A stretch of DNA of 62,676 nt from Sphingomonas sp. (GTDB taxonomy: Bacteria > Pseudomonadota > Alphaproteobacteria > Sphingomonadales > Sphingomonadaceae). Position 1 is the first letter of the stretch. Each line of letters opens with the position of its first letter. The notes below the pieces were generated by a model. That model was not told the DNA's origin. It saw only the letters and a program-made list of their open reading frames with translations, and did not search any database. The stretch spans positions 1 through 62,676 of the forward strand of contig NZ_JAIESM010000063.1 of assembly GCF_019746015.1 (NCBI RefSeq), given 5' to 3'. This document shows positions 55,379-62,676 of the stretch, in pieces. The translations under genes were made by a program, and so were the position numbers.

Positions 55379-56434
55379 ATGTCCCTCCTCTCCGCCCGCA
55401 AGACCTACAAGCCCTTCGAATATCCCTGGGCCTATGATTTCTGGAAGCGCCAGCAGCAGATCCACTGGATGCCCGAGGAAGTGCCGCTGGGCGAGGATTG
55501 CCGCGACTGGGCGCAGAAGCTGTCGGCGCATGAGCGCAACCTGCTCACCCAGATCTTCCGCTTCTTCACCCAGGCCGATGTCGAGGTGCAGGACTGCTAT
55601 CACGACAAATATGGCCGCGTGTTCAAGCCGACCGAGATCAAGATGATGCTGGCCGCGTTCAGCAACATGGAAACGGTGCACATCGCGGCCTATTCGCACC
55701 TGCTCGACACCATCGGCATGCCCGAGAGCGAATATGGCATGTTCCTCGAATATGCCGAGATGAAGGACAAGCACGACTATCTGCAGCGCTTCACCGTCGA
55801 CAGCGATGAAGACATTGCCCGCACGCTCGCCATGTTCGGCGGCTTTACCGAGGGGCTGCAGCTGTTCGCGTCGTTCGCGATGCTGATGAACTTCCCGCGC
55901 TTCAACAAGATGAAGGGCATGGGCCAGATCGTCAGCTGGAGCGTGCGCGACGAAAGCCTGCACTGCGAAGGCATTGTCCGCCTGTTCCACGAATTCGTGA
56001 AGGAACGCCAGTGCCTGACCAAGGCAGTGAAGGACGATATCGTCGATGTCTGCCAGACGACGGTGCGGCTGGAGGACGCGTTCATCGACCTGGCCTTTGA
56101 ACAGGGCCCGGTGACGGGGATGACGCCCAAGGAAATCAAGAAATATATCCGCTACATCGCCGACTGGCGGCTGGGCCAGCTGGGGCTGAAGCCGGTCTAC
56201 ATGATCGACGAACACCCGCTGCCCTGGCTCGCGCCGCTGCTGAACGGGGTGGAGCACGCCAATTTCTTCGAACAGCGCGCGACCGAATATTCCAAGGGCG
56301 CAACGCGCGGCAACTGGAACGAAGTGTGGGACAGCTTCGACAAGCGCCAGAAAGTGAAGCTCGGCAAGGCCGCGAACGAGGAGGCAGGCGAGGGCGAGGA
56401 CATGTTCGCCAAGGCCGGGATCGCGGCGGAGTGA
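55379..56434 (+). CDS. nrdB: Ribonucleotide reductase class I, beta (radical) subunit
   Basis: A 351-residue ferritin-like protein that holds the di-iron/tyrosyl-radical cofactor. Iron ligands are in QADVEVQD, NMETVHIAAYSH and RDESLHCEG with a further Glu in GGFTEGLQLF. The radical Tyr is probably in AAYSHLL near residue 105. The C-terminal tail ends EDMFAKAGIAAE, which would dock to NrdA. TTCCGGAG lies 9 bases before the ATG. No ATP-cone at its N-terminus. It ends the nrd operon. Confidence 0.96.
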   Translation: MSLLSARKTYKPFEYPWAYDFWKRQQQIHWMPEEVPLGEDCRDWAQKLSAHERNLLTQIFRFFTQADVEVQDCYHDKYGRVFKPTEIKMMLAAFSNMETVHIAAYSHLLDTIGMPESEYGMFLEYAEMKDKHDYLQRFTVDSDEDIARTLAMFGGFTEGLQLFASFAMLMNFPRFNKMKGMGQIVSWSVRDESLHCEGIVRLFHEFVKERQCLTKAVKDDIVDVCQTTVRLEDAFIDLAFEQGPVTGMTPKEIKKYIRYIADWRLGQLGLKPVYMIDEHPLPWLAPLLNGVEHANFFEQRATEYSKGATRGNWNEVWDSFDKRQKVKLGKAANEEAGEGEDMFAKAGIAAE

Positions 56435-56442
56435 GGCGCGCC

Positions 56443-56474
56443 GCGCGGGGATTAGCGGCCGCTAATCCCCGCGC
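56443..56474. other. Perfect 32-nt palindrome downstream of nrdB
   Basis: GCGCGGGGATTAGCGG and its exact complement meet at the centre (contains GCGGCCGC). It is extended by GGCGCGCC on both sides after a few bases. There is no T-run. It could form a hairpin or cruciform at the end of the nrd transcript. Confidence 0.7.
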
Positions 56475-56617
56475 CCGGCGGCGCGCCCGGCCGGCGGCGC
56501 CCAAAGCGCCGACCGACGGCATGGGCTTTGCCCATGCCGGCACGATCCCGACAAGGCCCCTGTCGAAACACGACGCGCGCGCCGCCCGGCAAATGAGCCC
56601 GGCGCGACACGATCGCC

Positions 56618-57142
56618 CTATTTCTTCTCTTCCAGCTTGAACTTCTTGTGGCAGGCGCCGCAGGTGCCGCCGACGACCTGAAGCTGGGCGCCGAAGCCCG
56701 GCGTGTCGCCGGCCTTGGCGAGGTCGGACAGTTTCATCGCCTCGCGCGCCAGGTCGCCGGCGGCGGTTTCGAAGCCGGCGCGGTCGCTCCACACGCTCGG
56801 CAGCGCTTCGGATTTGGGCGTGGTCGCCCCGGCCGGGAACAGGCCCGGCATCGCGCGTGCCCAGCCGGCGATCGCGCGCGCAGGCCCGGCGAGCGGCTTC
56901 ACGTCATCGCCGCGGGCCGCGGCGGCGCGCAGCTGGCCGAAATTGGCGCCCATCAGCCGGAAGCCCGCCTGGCGCGCGGCGACCAGCGTCTCGGCCGTGG
57001 TGGCGGGCGCGGTCGTGGTCGCGGGCGCCGCCTGTTGCGCGCCAGCCTGTTGTGCGCCAGTCTGTTGTGCGGGCGCGATGCCCGCCATCACGCCCGCCGC
57101 CAGCACGGCGACCCCGGCCGCTGCCATCATCTGTTTGCGCAT
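56618..57142 (-). CDS. Cytochrome c' family protein
   Basis: A 174-residue periplasmic heme protein. Signal peptide MRKQMMAAAGVAVLAAGVMA, a Gln/Ala/Thr-rich spacer (about 27-50), then the four-helix cytochrome c' domain. The domain includes FRLMGANFGQLRAAA with the axial Met region and the heme site C-G-A-C-H near residue 166, followed by KKFK. Cytochromes c' bind NO or take part in stress handling. It stands alone near the nrd operon end, on the opposite strand. Confidence 0.92.
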   Translation of the reverse strand: MRKQMMAAAGVAVLAAGVMAGIAPAQQTGAQQAGAQQAAPATTTAPATTAETLVAARQAGFRLMGANFGQLRAAAARGDDVKPLAGPARAIAGWARAMPGLFPAGATTPKSEALPSVWSDRAGFETAAGDLAREAMKLSDLAKAGDTPGFGAQLQVVGGTCGACHKKFKLEEKK

Positions 57143-57269
57143 TGCCCGCTCCTCCACCCGTTTTGGCGAGCCTATCGCGCGCGGTGGCGGCGGGCAAGGC
57201 GCGCGGGGCGGGGCACGGAAGGGGCGGGCACCGGCCAGCGGCACCCGCCCCCGCTCTCATCCGCGTGGC

Positions 57270-57506
57270 TCAGGCGTCGCTGCCGTCGTCGTCGCCGGCG
57301 GCTTCATCGTCATCGTCATCATCATCATCATCATCATCGTCATCGTCATCGCTGTCGTCGTCATCCTCGCCTTCGTCGGCATCCTCATCGGCCTCTTCGT
57401 CGCCGGCTTCCTCTTCACCTTCGCCGCCCTCGTCTGCGGTCGCGATCGTCAGCACCTCGTCTTCCACGCCGGTTGCGTCCGCCACGCCGTCAAAGCCCGT
57501 CATCAT
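57270..57506 (-). CDS. Small, extremely acidic protein with poly-Asp run
   Basis: A 78-residue frame with a normal-looking start (MMTGFDGVADATGVEDEVL) and GGAGAC 6-9 bases upstream, then almost only Asp, Glu, Gly and Ala. This includes an unbroken 15-residue Asp run coded by (GAT/GAC) repeats. It resembles small acidic, disordered proteins seen after Ca2+-binding or cell-surface domains, but nothing else is present. It might be a real cation-binding or phase-variable protein, or a low-complexity artefact. Confidence 0.5.
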   Translation of the reverse strand: MMTGFDGVADATGVEDEVLTIATADEGGEGEEEAGDEEADEDADEGEDDDDSDDDDDDDDDDDDDDDEAAGDDDGSDA

Positions 57507-57641
57507 CGCCTGTCTCCATCACGCTTGTAGAAGAGCCGCACAGATACGCCGGCGCGACTCGGCCGAACCGGCACCAGCCTAGGCGCGGGACATGACAGAT
57601 TGACGGGCGCGGGGTGGGGGAGTGGGAGTTGATGTGGTTTC

Positions 57642-57719
57642 GGCACCGGCCCGCTCCCCCACCCGACCTCCCATCAGGATACACTCGTGGGTGGCCGGGT
57701 GGGGGAGCGGGCTGGCACC
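57642..57719. repeat. Composite palindromic repeat, copy E (main stem only)
   Basis: The 32-base main stem (57642-57673 with 57688-57719, three mismatches) has spacer TCAGGATACACTCG, the same orientation as copy C. The side hairpins of copies A-D are not recognisable. It lies just after the stop of the Bcr/CflA transporter (minus strand). Confidence 0.85.
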
Positions 57720-57735
57720 GCGCCAAACCCTAATT

Positions 57736-58971
57736 CTATCCCGCGTGCGGGGCGAACAGCCGGCCGCGCTCGGTGATCGCCACCACCAGCAGCGCGGCGA
57801 CGCCCGCCACCGCAAAGCCGGTGTAGAGCGGCACCGTCGTCCCGTCGAACGCCTGGCCGATGCGCGCGCCCACCACCGCGCCGGTGGTGACGGTGATGAA
57901 CCCCTGAACGCTGGAGGCGGTGCCGGCGATGCCGCCCATCTTCTCCATCGCCATCGCGCCGAAATTGGCGGTGGCGAGCCCGAAACAGCCCATCGTCAGC
58001 GCCTGCAGCACGGCAAAGGTCCAGATCGTCTCCAGCCCGGCCAGCGCAATCGCCAGATGGGTGAACGACAGCGCGATCAGCGCCACCAGCGCGCTGTGCG
58101 AAATCCGCCGCGTGCCCAGCCGCAGCACGATCCGCGAATTGGTGAGGTTCGCCAGCGCCATCGTGCCCGCGACCGCGATGAACACCGGCACCAGATAGCG
58201 ATCATCGCCCGCCAGCGCGCGCACCACCTGCTGCACCGAATTGATGAAGCCGTACAGCGCGCCCAGCAGCATCGTGGACGCGAGCGTATAGCCCAGCGAC
58301 GCGCGCTCGGTGAGTGTGGTGCGCCACCCGGCGAACAGCCGCGCCGGGGAGAGCGGCAGCCGCGCCTCTGGCCGCAGCGTCTCCGGCAGGCGCCAGGCGA
58401 ACCAGGCGGCAACCAGCGCGGCGGCGCTGGCGATCATCACGAAGATCAGCCGCCAGCTGCCGAACCACAGGATCACCTCGCCCAGCGACGGCGCCAGCAC
58501 CGGTGCGGCCATGAACACCATGAAAGCAAGGCTCATCACCCGCGCCATTGGCCGCCCGGCATAGCAGTCACGCACCATCGCCACCGTCACCACCCGGGTC
58601 GCGGCCACCGCCAGGCCCGAGGCGAAGCGCGCGGCGAGCAACACCGCAAAGCTGCCCGACAGCCCCGCGACCAGATTGGCGAGCGCATAGGTGACCAGCG
58701 CCGGCATCAGCACCGCGCGCCGGCCGAACCGGTCAGACAGCGGCCCGTGCACCAGCTGCGCCAGGCCGAAACCCAGCAGGAAGGCGCTGATCACGAACTG
58801 GCGCTGATTCTCCACGCCCACGCCCAGCTCGGTGCCGATGGCGGGCAGGGCGGGCAGCATCGCATCGATGCCCAGCGCCCCCAGCGCCATCAGTGCGGCG
58901 ACCAGCGCGACGAATTCGGCAAAGCCGATCGGCGCCGACTGGCGTTCGGCAAGGGTGCTCTGCGCGTCCAT
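57736..58971 (-). CDS. MFS multidrug exporter, Bcr/CflA family
   Basis: A 411-residue inner-membrane protein with 12 predicted helices. MPALPAIGTELGV-type motif appears as DAMLPALPAIGTELGV in helix 1, motif A is LVHGPLSDRFGRRAVLMP (near residue 72), and helix 5 ends RVVTVAMVRDCYAG. This matches Bcr/CflA drug exporters. ATG at 58971 is used; 58983 is also open. It is divergent from a lipoprotein gene at 59106. Confidence 0.93.
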   Translation of the reverse strand: MDAQSTLAERQSAPIGFAEFVALVAALMALGALGIDAMLPALPAIGTELGVGVENQRQFVISAFLLGFGLAQLVHGPLSDRFGRRAVLMPALVTYALANLVAGLSGSFAVLLAARFASGLAVAATRVVTVAMVRDCYAGRPMARVMSLAFMVFMAAPVLAPSLGEVILWFGSWRLIFVMIASAAALVAAWFAWRLPETLRPEARLPLSPARLFAGWRTTLTERASLGYTLASTMLLGALYGFINSVQQVVRALAGDDRYLVPVFIAVAGTMALANLTNSRIVLRLGTRRISHSALVALIALSFTHLAIALAGLETIWTFAVLQALTMGCFGLATANFGAMAMEKMGGIAGTASSVQGFITVTTGAVVGARIGQAFDGTTVPLYTGFAVAGVAALLVVAITERGRLFAPHAG

Positions 58972-59105
58972 GCGCGGCGCCATGCCCCATTGCGCGGCCG
59001 CCGTCACGCCGCAGTTTGCCGGCTCGCCGCGGTCGCCCTGCTTGACGCCGGGCGGCCGGGGGCCGATCATGGCCAAAGCCGCTGAACAGCAAGGAGCATC
59101 GCGTG

Positions 59106-59531
59106 ATGAGCCGTTCGATCCTGACCGTGATCGCGTGCGTAGGGCTTGCCGGCTGCGGCCAGTCCATGCCGTCGGCCACCACGATGCAGGCGCTGAAGGC
59201 CGCGCCACGCGCGGAAATGCCCAAGCTGGCCAGCAACGGCGCTTCGATCCCGTTTTCGGGGGCCATGCTGCCGCCCGGCGCGAAGGTGACCAGCATCATG
59301 GTCGGCGCGCATGAAGGGGCCGATATGGGCAAGGCGATGATCAGCTTTGAAAGCCCGTTCGATCCGCCGCACACCCGCGACTGGTTCCTGCAGATGCTGC
59401 GCGCGCATGAGTTCAAGCTGACCGCGCATGGCCCCAATCTGGTGGGGCATGACCGGGACGGCGCGCCGTTCCGGCTCGATCTCGCCCCGCTGGCCGATGG
59501 CCGCAGCAGCGGGCGGCTCGCCTCGGGCTGA
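59106..59531 (+). CDS. Putative lipoprotein, unknown function
   Basis: A 141-residue protein with AAGGAG 9 bases before the ATG (GTG 3 bases upstream also open). The signal is MSRSILTVIACVGLAGC with lipobox L-A-G-C, so the lipidated Cys is near residue 18. The mature domain of about 110 residues has PPGAKVTSIMVGAHEGADMGKAMISFESPFDP and ends with HDRDGAPFRLDLAPLADGR. It resembles nothing I can name. It is preceded by the divergent MFS gene. Confidence 0.75.
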   Translation: MSRSILTVIACVGLAGCGQSMPSATTMQALKAAPRAEMPKLASNGASIPFSGAMLPPGAKVTSIMVGAHEGADMGKAMISFESPFDPPHTRDWFLQMLRAHEFKLTAHGPNLVGHDRDGAPFRLDLAPLADGRSSGRLASG

Positions 59532-59541
59532 ACCGGTCGCA

Positions 59542-59934
59542 TCAGTCGCTTTTTGGGGCGTCCGGCCCTGCCGCCGCCATGCCCAGCCGTGCGCGCATCG
59601 TGGCGATCAGCGTTGCCAGATCTGGGATGGCGGCAAAATCGGCAGCGCTGACCAGCGTCGTCAGCTCCCCGTCCGCCTCCACCGCCACCAGCGGCAGGGG
59701 CCAGTCGGCCGCCTGGGGAAAGGTCGCGCGGAAATCGGGGCGGTGGTGGAACAGCAGCGGCATGTCCAGTTCCGCCAGAAACGCGCGCCATTCGCGCCGC
59801 ATCCGCGCCAGCCCATAGGTCACCGCGCACAGCTGGCACGGATAGGTGGCGGGGGAGACGAGCTTGTGGACGCTGTCCATCACCCCGGCGACCATGCCGG
59901 CATTGGCGTTGTAGACGATGACAAGGCGTTTCAT
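59542..59934 (-). CDS. CxxC-containing small protein of unknown function
   Basis: A 130-residue cytoplasmic protein that begins MKRLVIVYNANAGMVAGVMD, then has YPCQLCAVTYG (Cys-x-x-Cys near residues 33-36) followed by a helical region, and LPLVAVEADGELTTLVSAADF. The first strand and helix look like a thioredoxin-type or GrxC-like beta-alpha start, but the C-x-x-C is unusually placed. Similar proteins are common in bacteria with no known function. GGAGC precedes the ATG. Confidence 0.7.
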   Translation of the reverse strand: MKRLVIVYNANAGMVAGVMDSVHKLVSPATYPCQLCAVTYGLARMRREWRAFLAELDMPLLFHHRPDFRATFPQAADWPLPLVAVEADGELTTLVSAADFAAIPDLATLIATMRARLGMAAAGPDAPKSD

Positions 59935-60077
59935 CGGCGTGACGGGCTCCAGCGCGATGATAGGGTTAATCGGGCCGGTGCGGCTCACAAACCCAAAACC
60001 ACCAACCCCCGGGCTTGGCGCGCGGCGGCACCACGGCCTATATCACAGGCAGACCCTGCCCAAAGAAAGCTGCTGCC

Positions 60078-61037
60078 ATGGCCGACGCGCCCGATACGCT
60101 GGAAACCCTGCCCACCTTGTCGCTGACGCAGAATGCGACCGACCCGGACGGCTTTGCCCAGGCGCTGGGCGATTCGTTCGAACGCTTCGGCTTTGCGGTG
60201 GTCGCCGATCACGGCGTGCCCGCCGATCTGGTCGCGCGCGCCTGGGCGCAGACCGAGGCGCTGTTCGCGCTGGGCGAGGAGGAAAAGCGCGGCTATTTCG
60301 TGCCCGGCGGTGGCGGCGCGCGCGGCTATACCCCGTTCAAGACCGAAATCGCCAAGGGCGCCGATGTCGTCGACCTGAAAGAATTCTGGCATGTCGGGCG
60401 CGATCTGCCCGCCGGCCACCGCTTTGCCGATCTGATGGCGCCCAATATCTGGCCCGCCCGCCCGGCGGCGTTCCGCGACACCTTTACCGAGCTGTTCGCC
60501 GCGTTCGACCGGGCGGGCGATGTGCTGCTCTCCGCCATTGCCCGGCATCTGGGGCTGGCGCCGGACTGGTTCGCGCCGGCGGTGAAGGACGGTAACAGCA
60601 TCTTGCGGCTGCTCCATTATCCGCCCATCCCGGCCGATGCCGAAGGGGTGCGCGCCGGCGCGCATGAGGACATCAACCTCATCACCCTGTTGCTGGGGGC
60701 GGAGGAAGCGGGGCTCGAACTGCTGGACCGCGACGGCCACTGGCTGCCGATCAAGCCGCCCGAAGGCGCGCTGGTCGTCAATGTCGGCGACATGCTGCAA
60801 CGGCTGACCAACCATGTGCTGCCCTCCACCACCCACCGGGTGGTGAACCCGCCGCCCGAACGGCGCGGCCATTCGCGCTATTCGATGCCGTTCTTCCTGC
60901 ACCCCGCGCCCGATTTCCTGATCGAAACGCTGCCGGGGTGCATTAGTGCGGCCAACCCCAATCGCTATCCCGCGCCCATCACCGCGCATGACTATCTGCA
61001 TGAGCGGCTGGTGGAGATCGGGCTGGTCAAGGCTTGA
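60078..61037 (+). CDS. 2-oxoglutarate/Fe(II) oxygenase, isopenicillin-N-synthase-like
   Basis: A 319-residue dioxygenase of the IPNS/DIOX type. The N-terminal DIOX_N domain includes DSFERFGFAVVADHGVP. The iron ligands are in AHEDINLIT (H-x-D near residues 197-199) and STTHRVVNPP (His), with RYSMPFFL for the 2OG-binding Arg. GGGARGYTPFK and DLKEFWHVGRDLP are typical of the bacterial group near ethylene-forming and flavonoid-like oxygenases. Substrate is not readable. It lies upstream of homoserine dehydrogenase, 32 bases apart, possibly cotranscribed. Confidence 0.93.
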   Translation: MADAPDTLETLPTLSLTQNATDPDGFAQALGDSFERFGFAVVADHGVPADLVARAWAQTEALFALGEEEKRGYFVPGGGGARGYTPFKTEIAKGADVVDLKEFWHVGRDLPAGHRFADLMAPNIWPARPAAFRDTFTELFAAFDRAGDVLLSAIARHLGLAPDWFAPAVKDGNSILRLLHYPPIPADAEGVRAGAHEDINLITLLLGAEEAGLELLDRDGHWLPIKPPEGALVVNVGDMLQRLTNHVLPSTTHRVVNPPPERRGHSRYSMPFFLHPAPDFLIETLPGCISAANPNRYPAPITAHDYLHERLVEIGLVKA

Positions 61038-61069
61038 CGGGGTCCGCCGGCGCCGCCACCGGGGGCGCC

Positions 61070-62371
61070 ATGAACGAGACCACGAACGAGACTAGGCCTT
61101 TGCGCGTTGCCCTTGCCGGGCTCGGCACCGTGGGCGGCGGGGTGATCCGGCTGATCGATGCGAACCGTGCGCTGATCGCCCGGCGCGCCGGCCGGCCCAT
61201 CGAGATCGTCGCCGTTTCCGCGCGCGACCGGGCCAAGGATCGCGGCGTCGATATCGCCCGCTTCGGCTGGGTGGATGACACCACCCGCCTGGCCGAGACA
61301 CCGGCCGATGTGGTGGTGGAGCTGGTCGGCGGCGCCGATGGCCCGGCGCTGGCGCTGGCGCGCGCGACGCTGGGCGCGGGCAAGGGGTTCGTTACCGCCA
61401 ACAAGGCGATGATCGCGCATCACGGGCTTGAACTGGCGCAGATGGCGGAAGCGGCCGGCGCGCCGCTGAAGTTCGAGGCGGCGGTGGCCGGCGGCGTGCC
61501 GGTGATCAAGGGGCTGCGCGAGGGCGCCTCCGCCAATGCGATCGAGCGCGTCTATGGCGTGCTGAACGGCACGTGCAACTTCATCCTCTCCAAGATGGAG
61601 GCCGAAGGGCGCGACTTTGCCGATGTCCTGGCCGAGGCGCAGGCGCTGGGCTATGCCGAGGCCGACCCCAGCTTCGACATTGACGGGGTGGACGCCGCGC
61701 ACAAGCTGTCGATCCTGGCGAGTCTCGCGTTCGGCACCGCGCCCGCCTTTGGCGCGGTGGAGACGGGCGGCATCCGCGCGCTGCTCGCCGCCGACATCGC
61801 GGAAGCCGCCGCGCTTGGCTATCGCGTGCGGCTGATCGCGCTGGCGGAAGCCGGCGGCGACGGGCTGTTCCAGCGGGTCCACCCGCATCTGGTGCCGCTG
61901 GACCATCCGCTGGCGCATGTGACCGGGCCAACCAATGCGGTGGTGGCCGAGGGGAATTTCGTCGGCCGCCTGCTGTTCCAGGGCGCGGGCGCGGGCGACG
62001 GGCCGACGGCGTCCGCCGTGGTGGCCGACCTGATCGACATTGCGCGCGGCGAATTCGGCCCGCCTTATGCGATGCCGGCCGCCGCACTCGGCATGCTGCC
62101 CGCCGCCGACAGCGGCAAGCGGGTGGGGCGCGCCTATCTGCGCTTCATGGTTGCCGACCGGCTGGGCGTGCTGGCCGAGATTGCCGCCGCGATGCGCGAC
62201 GCAGGCGTCTCGATCGAGAGCCTCATCCAGCGCGGCCGATCGGGCGATGGCAGCGTGCTCGTGGCGATCGTGACGCATGAGGCGCCCGAAAGCGCGGTTT
62301 CGGCCGCGCTCGCGCAGCTTGCCGGCTCCCCCAGCCTGGTCGGCGCGCCGCTCCTGATGCACATGCTGTAG
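61070..62371 (+). CDS. hom: Homoserine dehydrogenase
   Basis: Reduces aspartate semialdehyde to homoserine for threonine and methionine synthesis. The 433-residue protein has the NAD(P) motif GLGTVGGGV (near residue 17) and VVELVGG, then GKGFVTANKAMIA and the active-site region VYGVLNGTCNFILSKMEAEG with the catalytic Lys in AHKLSILASLAFG. The C-terminal ACT domain (about 350-433) begins YLRFMVADRLGVLAEIA. A monofunctional enzyme with the usual regulatory domain. It ends just before a half-copy of the palindromic repeat. Confidence 0.96.
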   Translation: MNETTNETRPLRVALAGLGTVGGGVIRLIDANRALIARRAGRPIEIVAVSARDRAKDRGVDIARFGWVDDTTRLAETPADVVVELVGGADGPALALARATLGAGKGFVTANKAMIAHHGLELAQMAEAAGAPLKFEAAVAGGVPVIKGLREGASANAIERVYGVLNGTCNFILSKMEAEGRDFADVLAEAQALGYAEADPSFDIDGVDAAHKLSILASLAFGTAPAFGAVETGGIRALLAADIAEAAALGYRVRLIALAEAGGDGLFQRVHPHLVPLDHPLAHVTGPTNAVVAEGNFVGRLLFQGAGAGDGPTASAVVADLIDIARGEFGPPYAMPAAALGMLPAADSGKRVGRAYLRFMVADRLGVLAEIAAAMRDAGVSIESLIQRGRSGDGSVLVAIVTHEAPESAVSAALAQLAGSPSLVGAPLLMHML

Positions 62372-62435
62372 GATCGGGGGAGGGCTCCACGAACGCGAAA
62401 CACCCGTTTTCGGTATCCACGAAAGTGTCTTCTTA

Positions 62436-62456
62436 GGGGAGCGGGCCGGCACCGCC
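62436..62456. repeat. Half-copy of palindromic repeat family (copy F)
   Basis: GGGGAGCGGGCCGGCACCG is one arm of the main stem seen in the full copies. It lies in the 89-base gap between the convergent hom and Mrp genes. The other arm is not present; the stretch before it (ACCCGTTTTCGGTATCC) carries traces of a side hairpin. Confidence 0.65.
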
Positions 62457-62460
62457 CCAA

Positions 62461-62676
62461 TCAAAGCGCAAGCCAGGCATTCACCTGCGCGGCGATGGCA
62501 CTGAAGGCGGCCGGCCCGGCGCCCTCGCCCTCGGCCAGCGTCACGGGCGGGGTGCCCGCGTCGGACGCGGTACGGATCGTGATGTCGAGCGGGATCGCGC
62601 CAAGGAACGGAATGTTCAGCGCCGCCGCCGCTGCCTGTGCCCCGCCCTGGCCGAACGGGTCCGACACCGCGCCGCA
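62461..62676 (-). CDS. Mrp/ApbC family P-loop ATPase, C-terminal end only
   Basis: The last 71 or so codons of a gene that continues past the window end. DPFGQGGAQAAAAALNIPFL is followed by GAIPLDITIRTASDAGTPPV, the C-terminal signature of Mrp/ApbC/Nbp35-type iron-sulfur carriers, which deliver Fe-S clusters to apoproteins. The Walker motifs lie outside the window. Confidence 0.9.
   Translation of the reverse strand, partial: CGAVSDPFGQGGAQAAAAALNIPFLGAIPLDITIRTASDAGTPPVTLAEGEGAGPAAFSAIAAQVNAWLAL

Noticed and set aside
56648..57595. Long plus-strand frames over the cytochrome c' and poly-Asp genes
   Set aside because: They are antisense to a clear cytochrome c' and consist of His/Arg or Ser/Ile runs produced by the trinucleotide repeat.

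Overview
The window is 62.7 kb of very GC-rich, densely coding chromosomal DNA from an alphaproteobacterium, most likely a sphingomonad (family Sphingomonadaceae). That placement is inferred from protein features: an alphaproteobacterial SspB, an ATP12 chaperone, a CYP153-like P450, an RcnB-family protein and a hisB-hisH-hisA-hisF-hisE order. No rRNA, tRNA, CRISPR array or complete insertion sequence was seen.

Layout. 1-4 kb: 3' end of groEL with a strong terminator, a membrane protein, and a HAD phosphatase / small membrane protein / ATP12 operon. 4-7 kb (minus strand): gmk, fumC, sspB. 7-11 kb: the histidine genes hisB, hisH, hisA, hisF, a 58-residue membrane peptide, hisE, then a HIT protein. 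11-28 kb: amino-acid permease, sugar (adenosine-type) kinase, queG, a two-gene ABC exporter, a CYP153-like P450, secreted MsrB, a CHAP protein, crcB-rluC-paiB, a large membrane protein, and an M20-like protein with altered metal ligands. 28-35 kb: DEAD-box helicase, nitroreductase, and a fatty-acid/acyl-CoA group (thiolase, SDR dehydrogenase, thioesterase, crotonase, acyl-CoA ligase).

35-38 kb holds the most unusual locus: on the minus strand, a 50-codon peptide gene with a strong ribosome binding site, followed with almost no gap by two diverged paralogues that each join a cupin-like core to a C-terminal HEAT-like region, and then an OmpR-type regulator with a degenerate receiver. I propose it as a candidate undescribed peptide-modification (RiPP-like) or peptide-partner system. 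38-44 kb: two overlapping hotdog thioesterases, a secreted zinc protease, rpoZ, a RES/Xre toxin-antitoxin pair with a near-perfect palindromic operator, an ABM protein, MFS transporter and LysR regulator. 44-48 kb: an RcnB-family protein and a broken-up Rhs locus, including an orphan Rhs tip with a membrane immunity candidate just downstream of fumA. 48-57 kb: class I fumarase, a transmembrane GGDEF-EAL-PilZ protein, and the class I ribonucleotide reductase genes nrdA and nrdB with two small membrane genes between them. 57-62.7 kb: cytochrome c', a poly-aspartate protein, a Bcr/CflA exporter, a lipoprotein, a 2OG-Fe(II) oxygenase, homoserine dehydrogenase and the 3' end of an Mrp/ApbC gene.

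A striking non-coding theme is a family of large palindromic repeats (five full and two half copies), each near the 3' ends of genes. They have a 27-32 bp main stem and a 14-16 nt spacer; in four copies the main stem is flanked by two smaller hairpins. Two copies are both 154 bp and both start on the last base of a stop codon. At least five other intergenic repeat types are also present.
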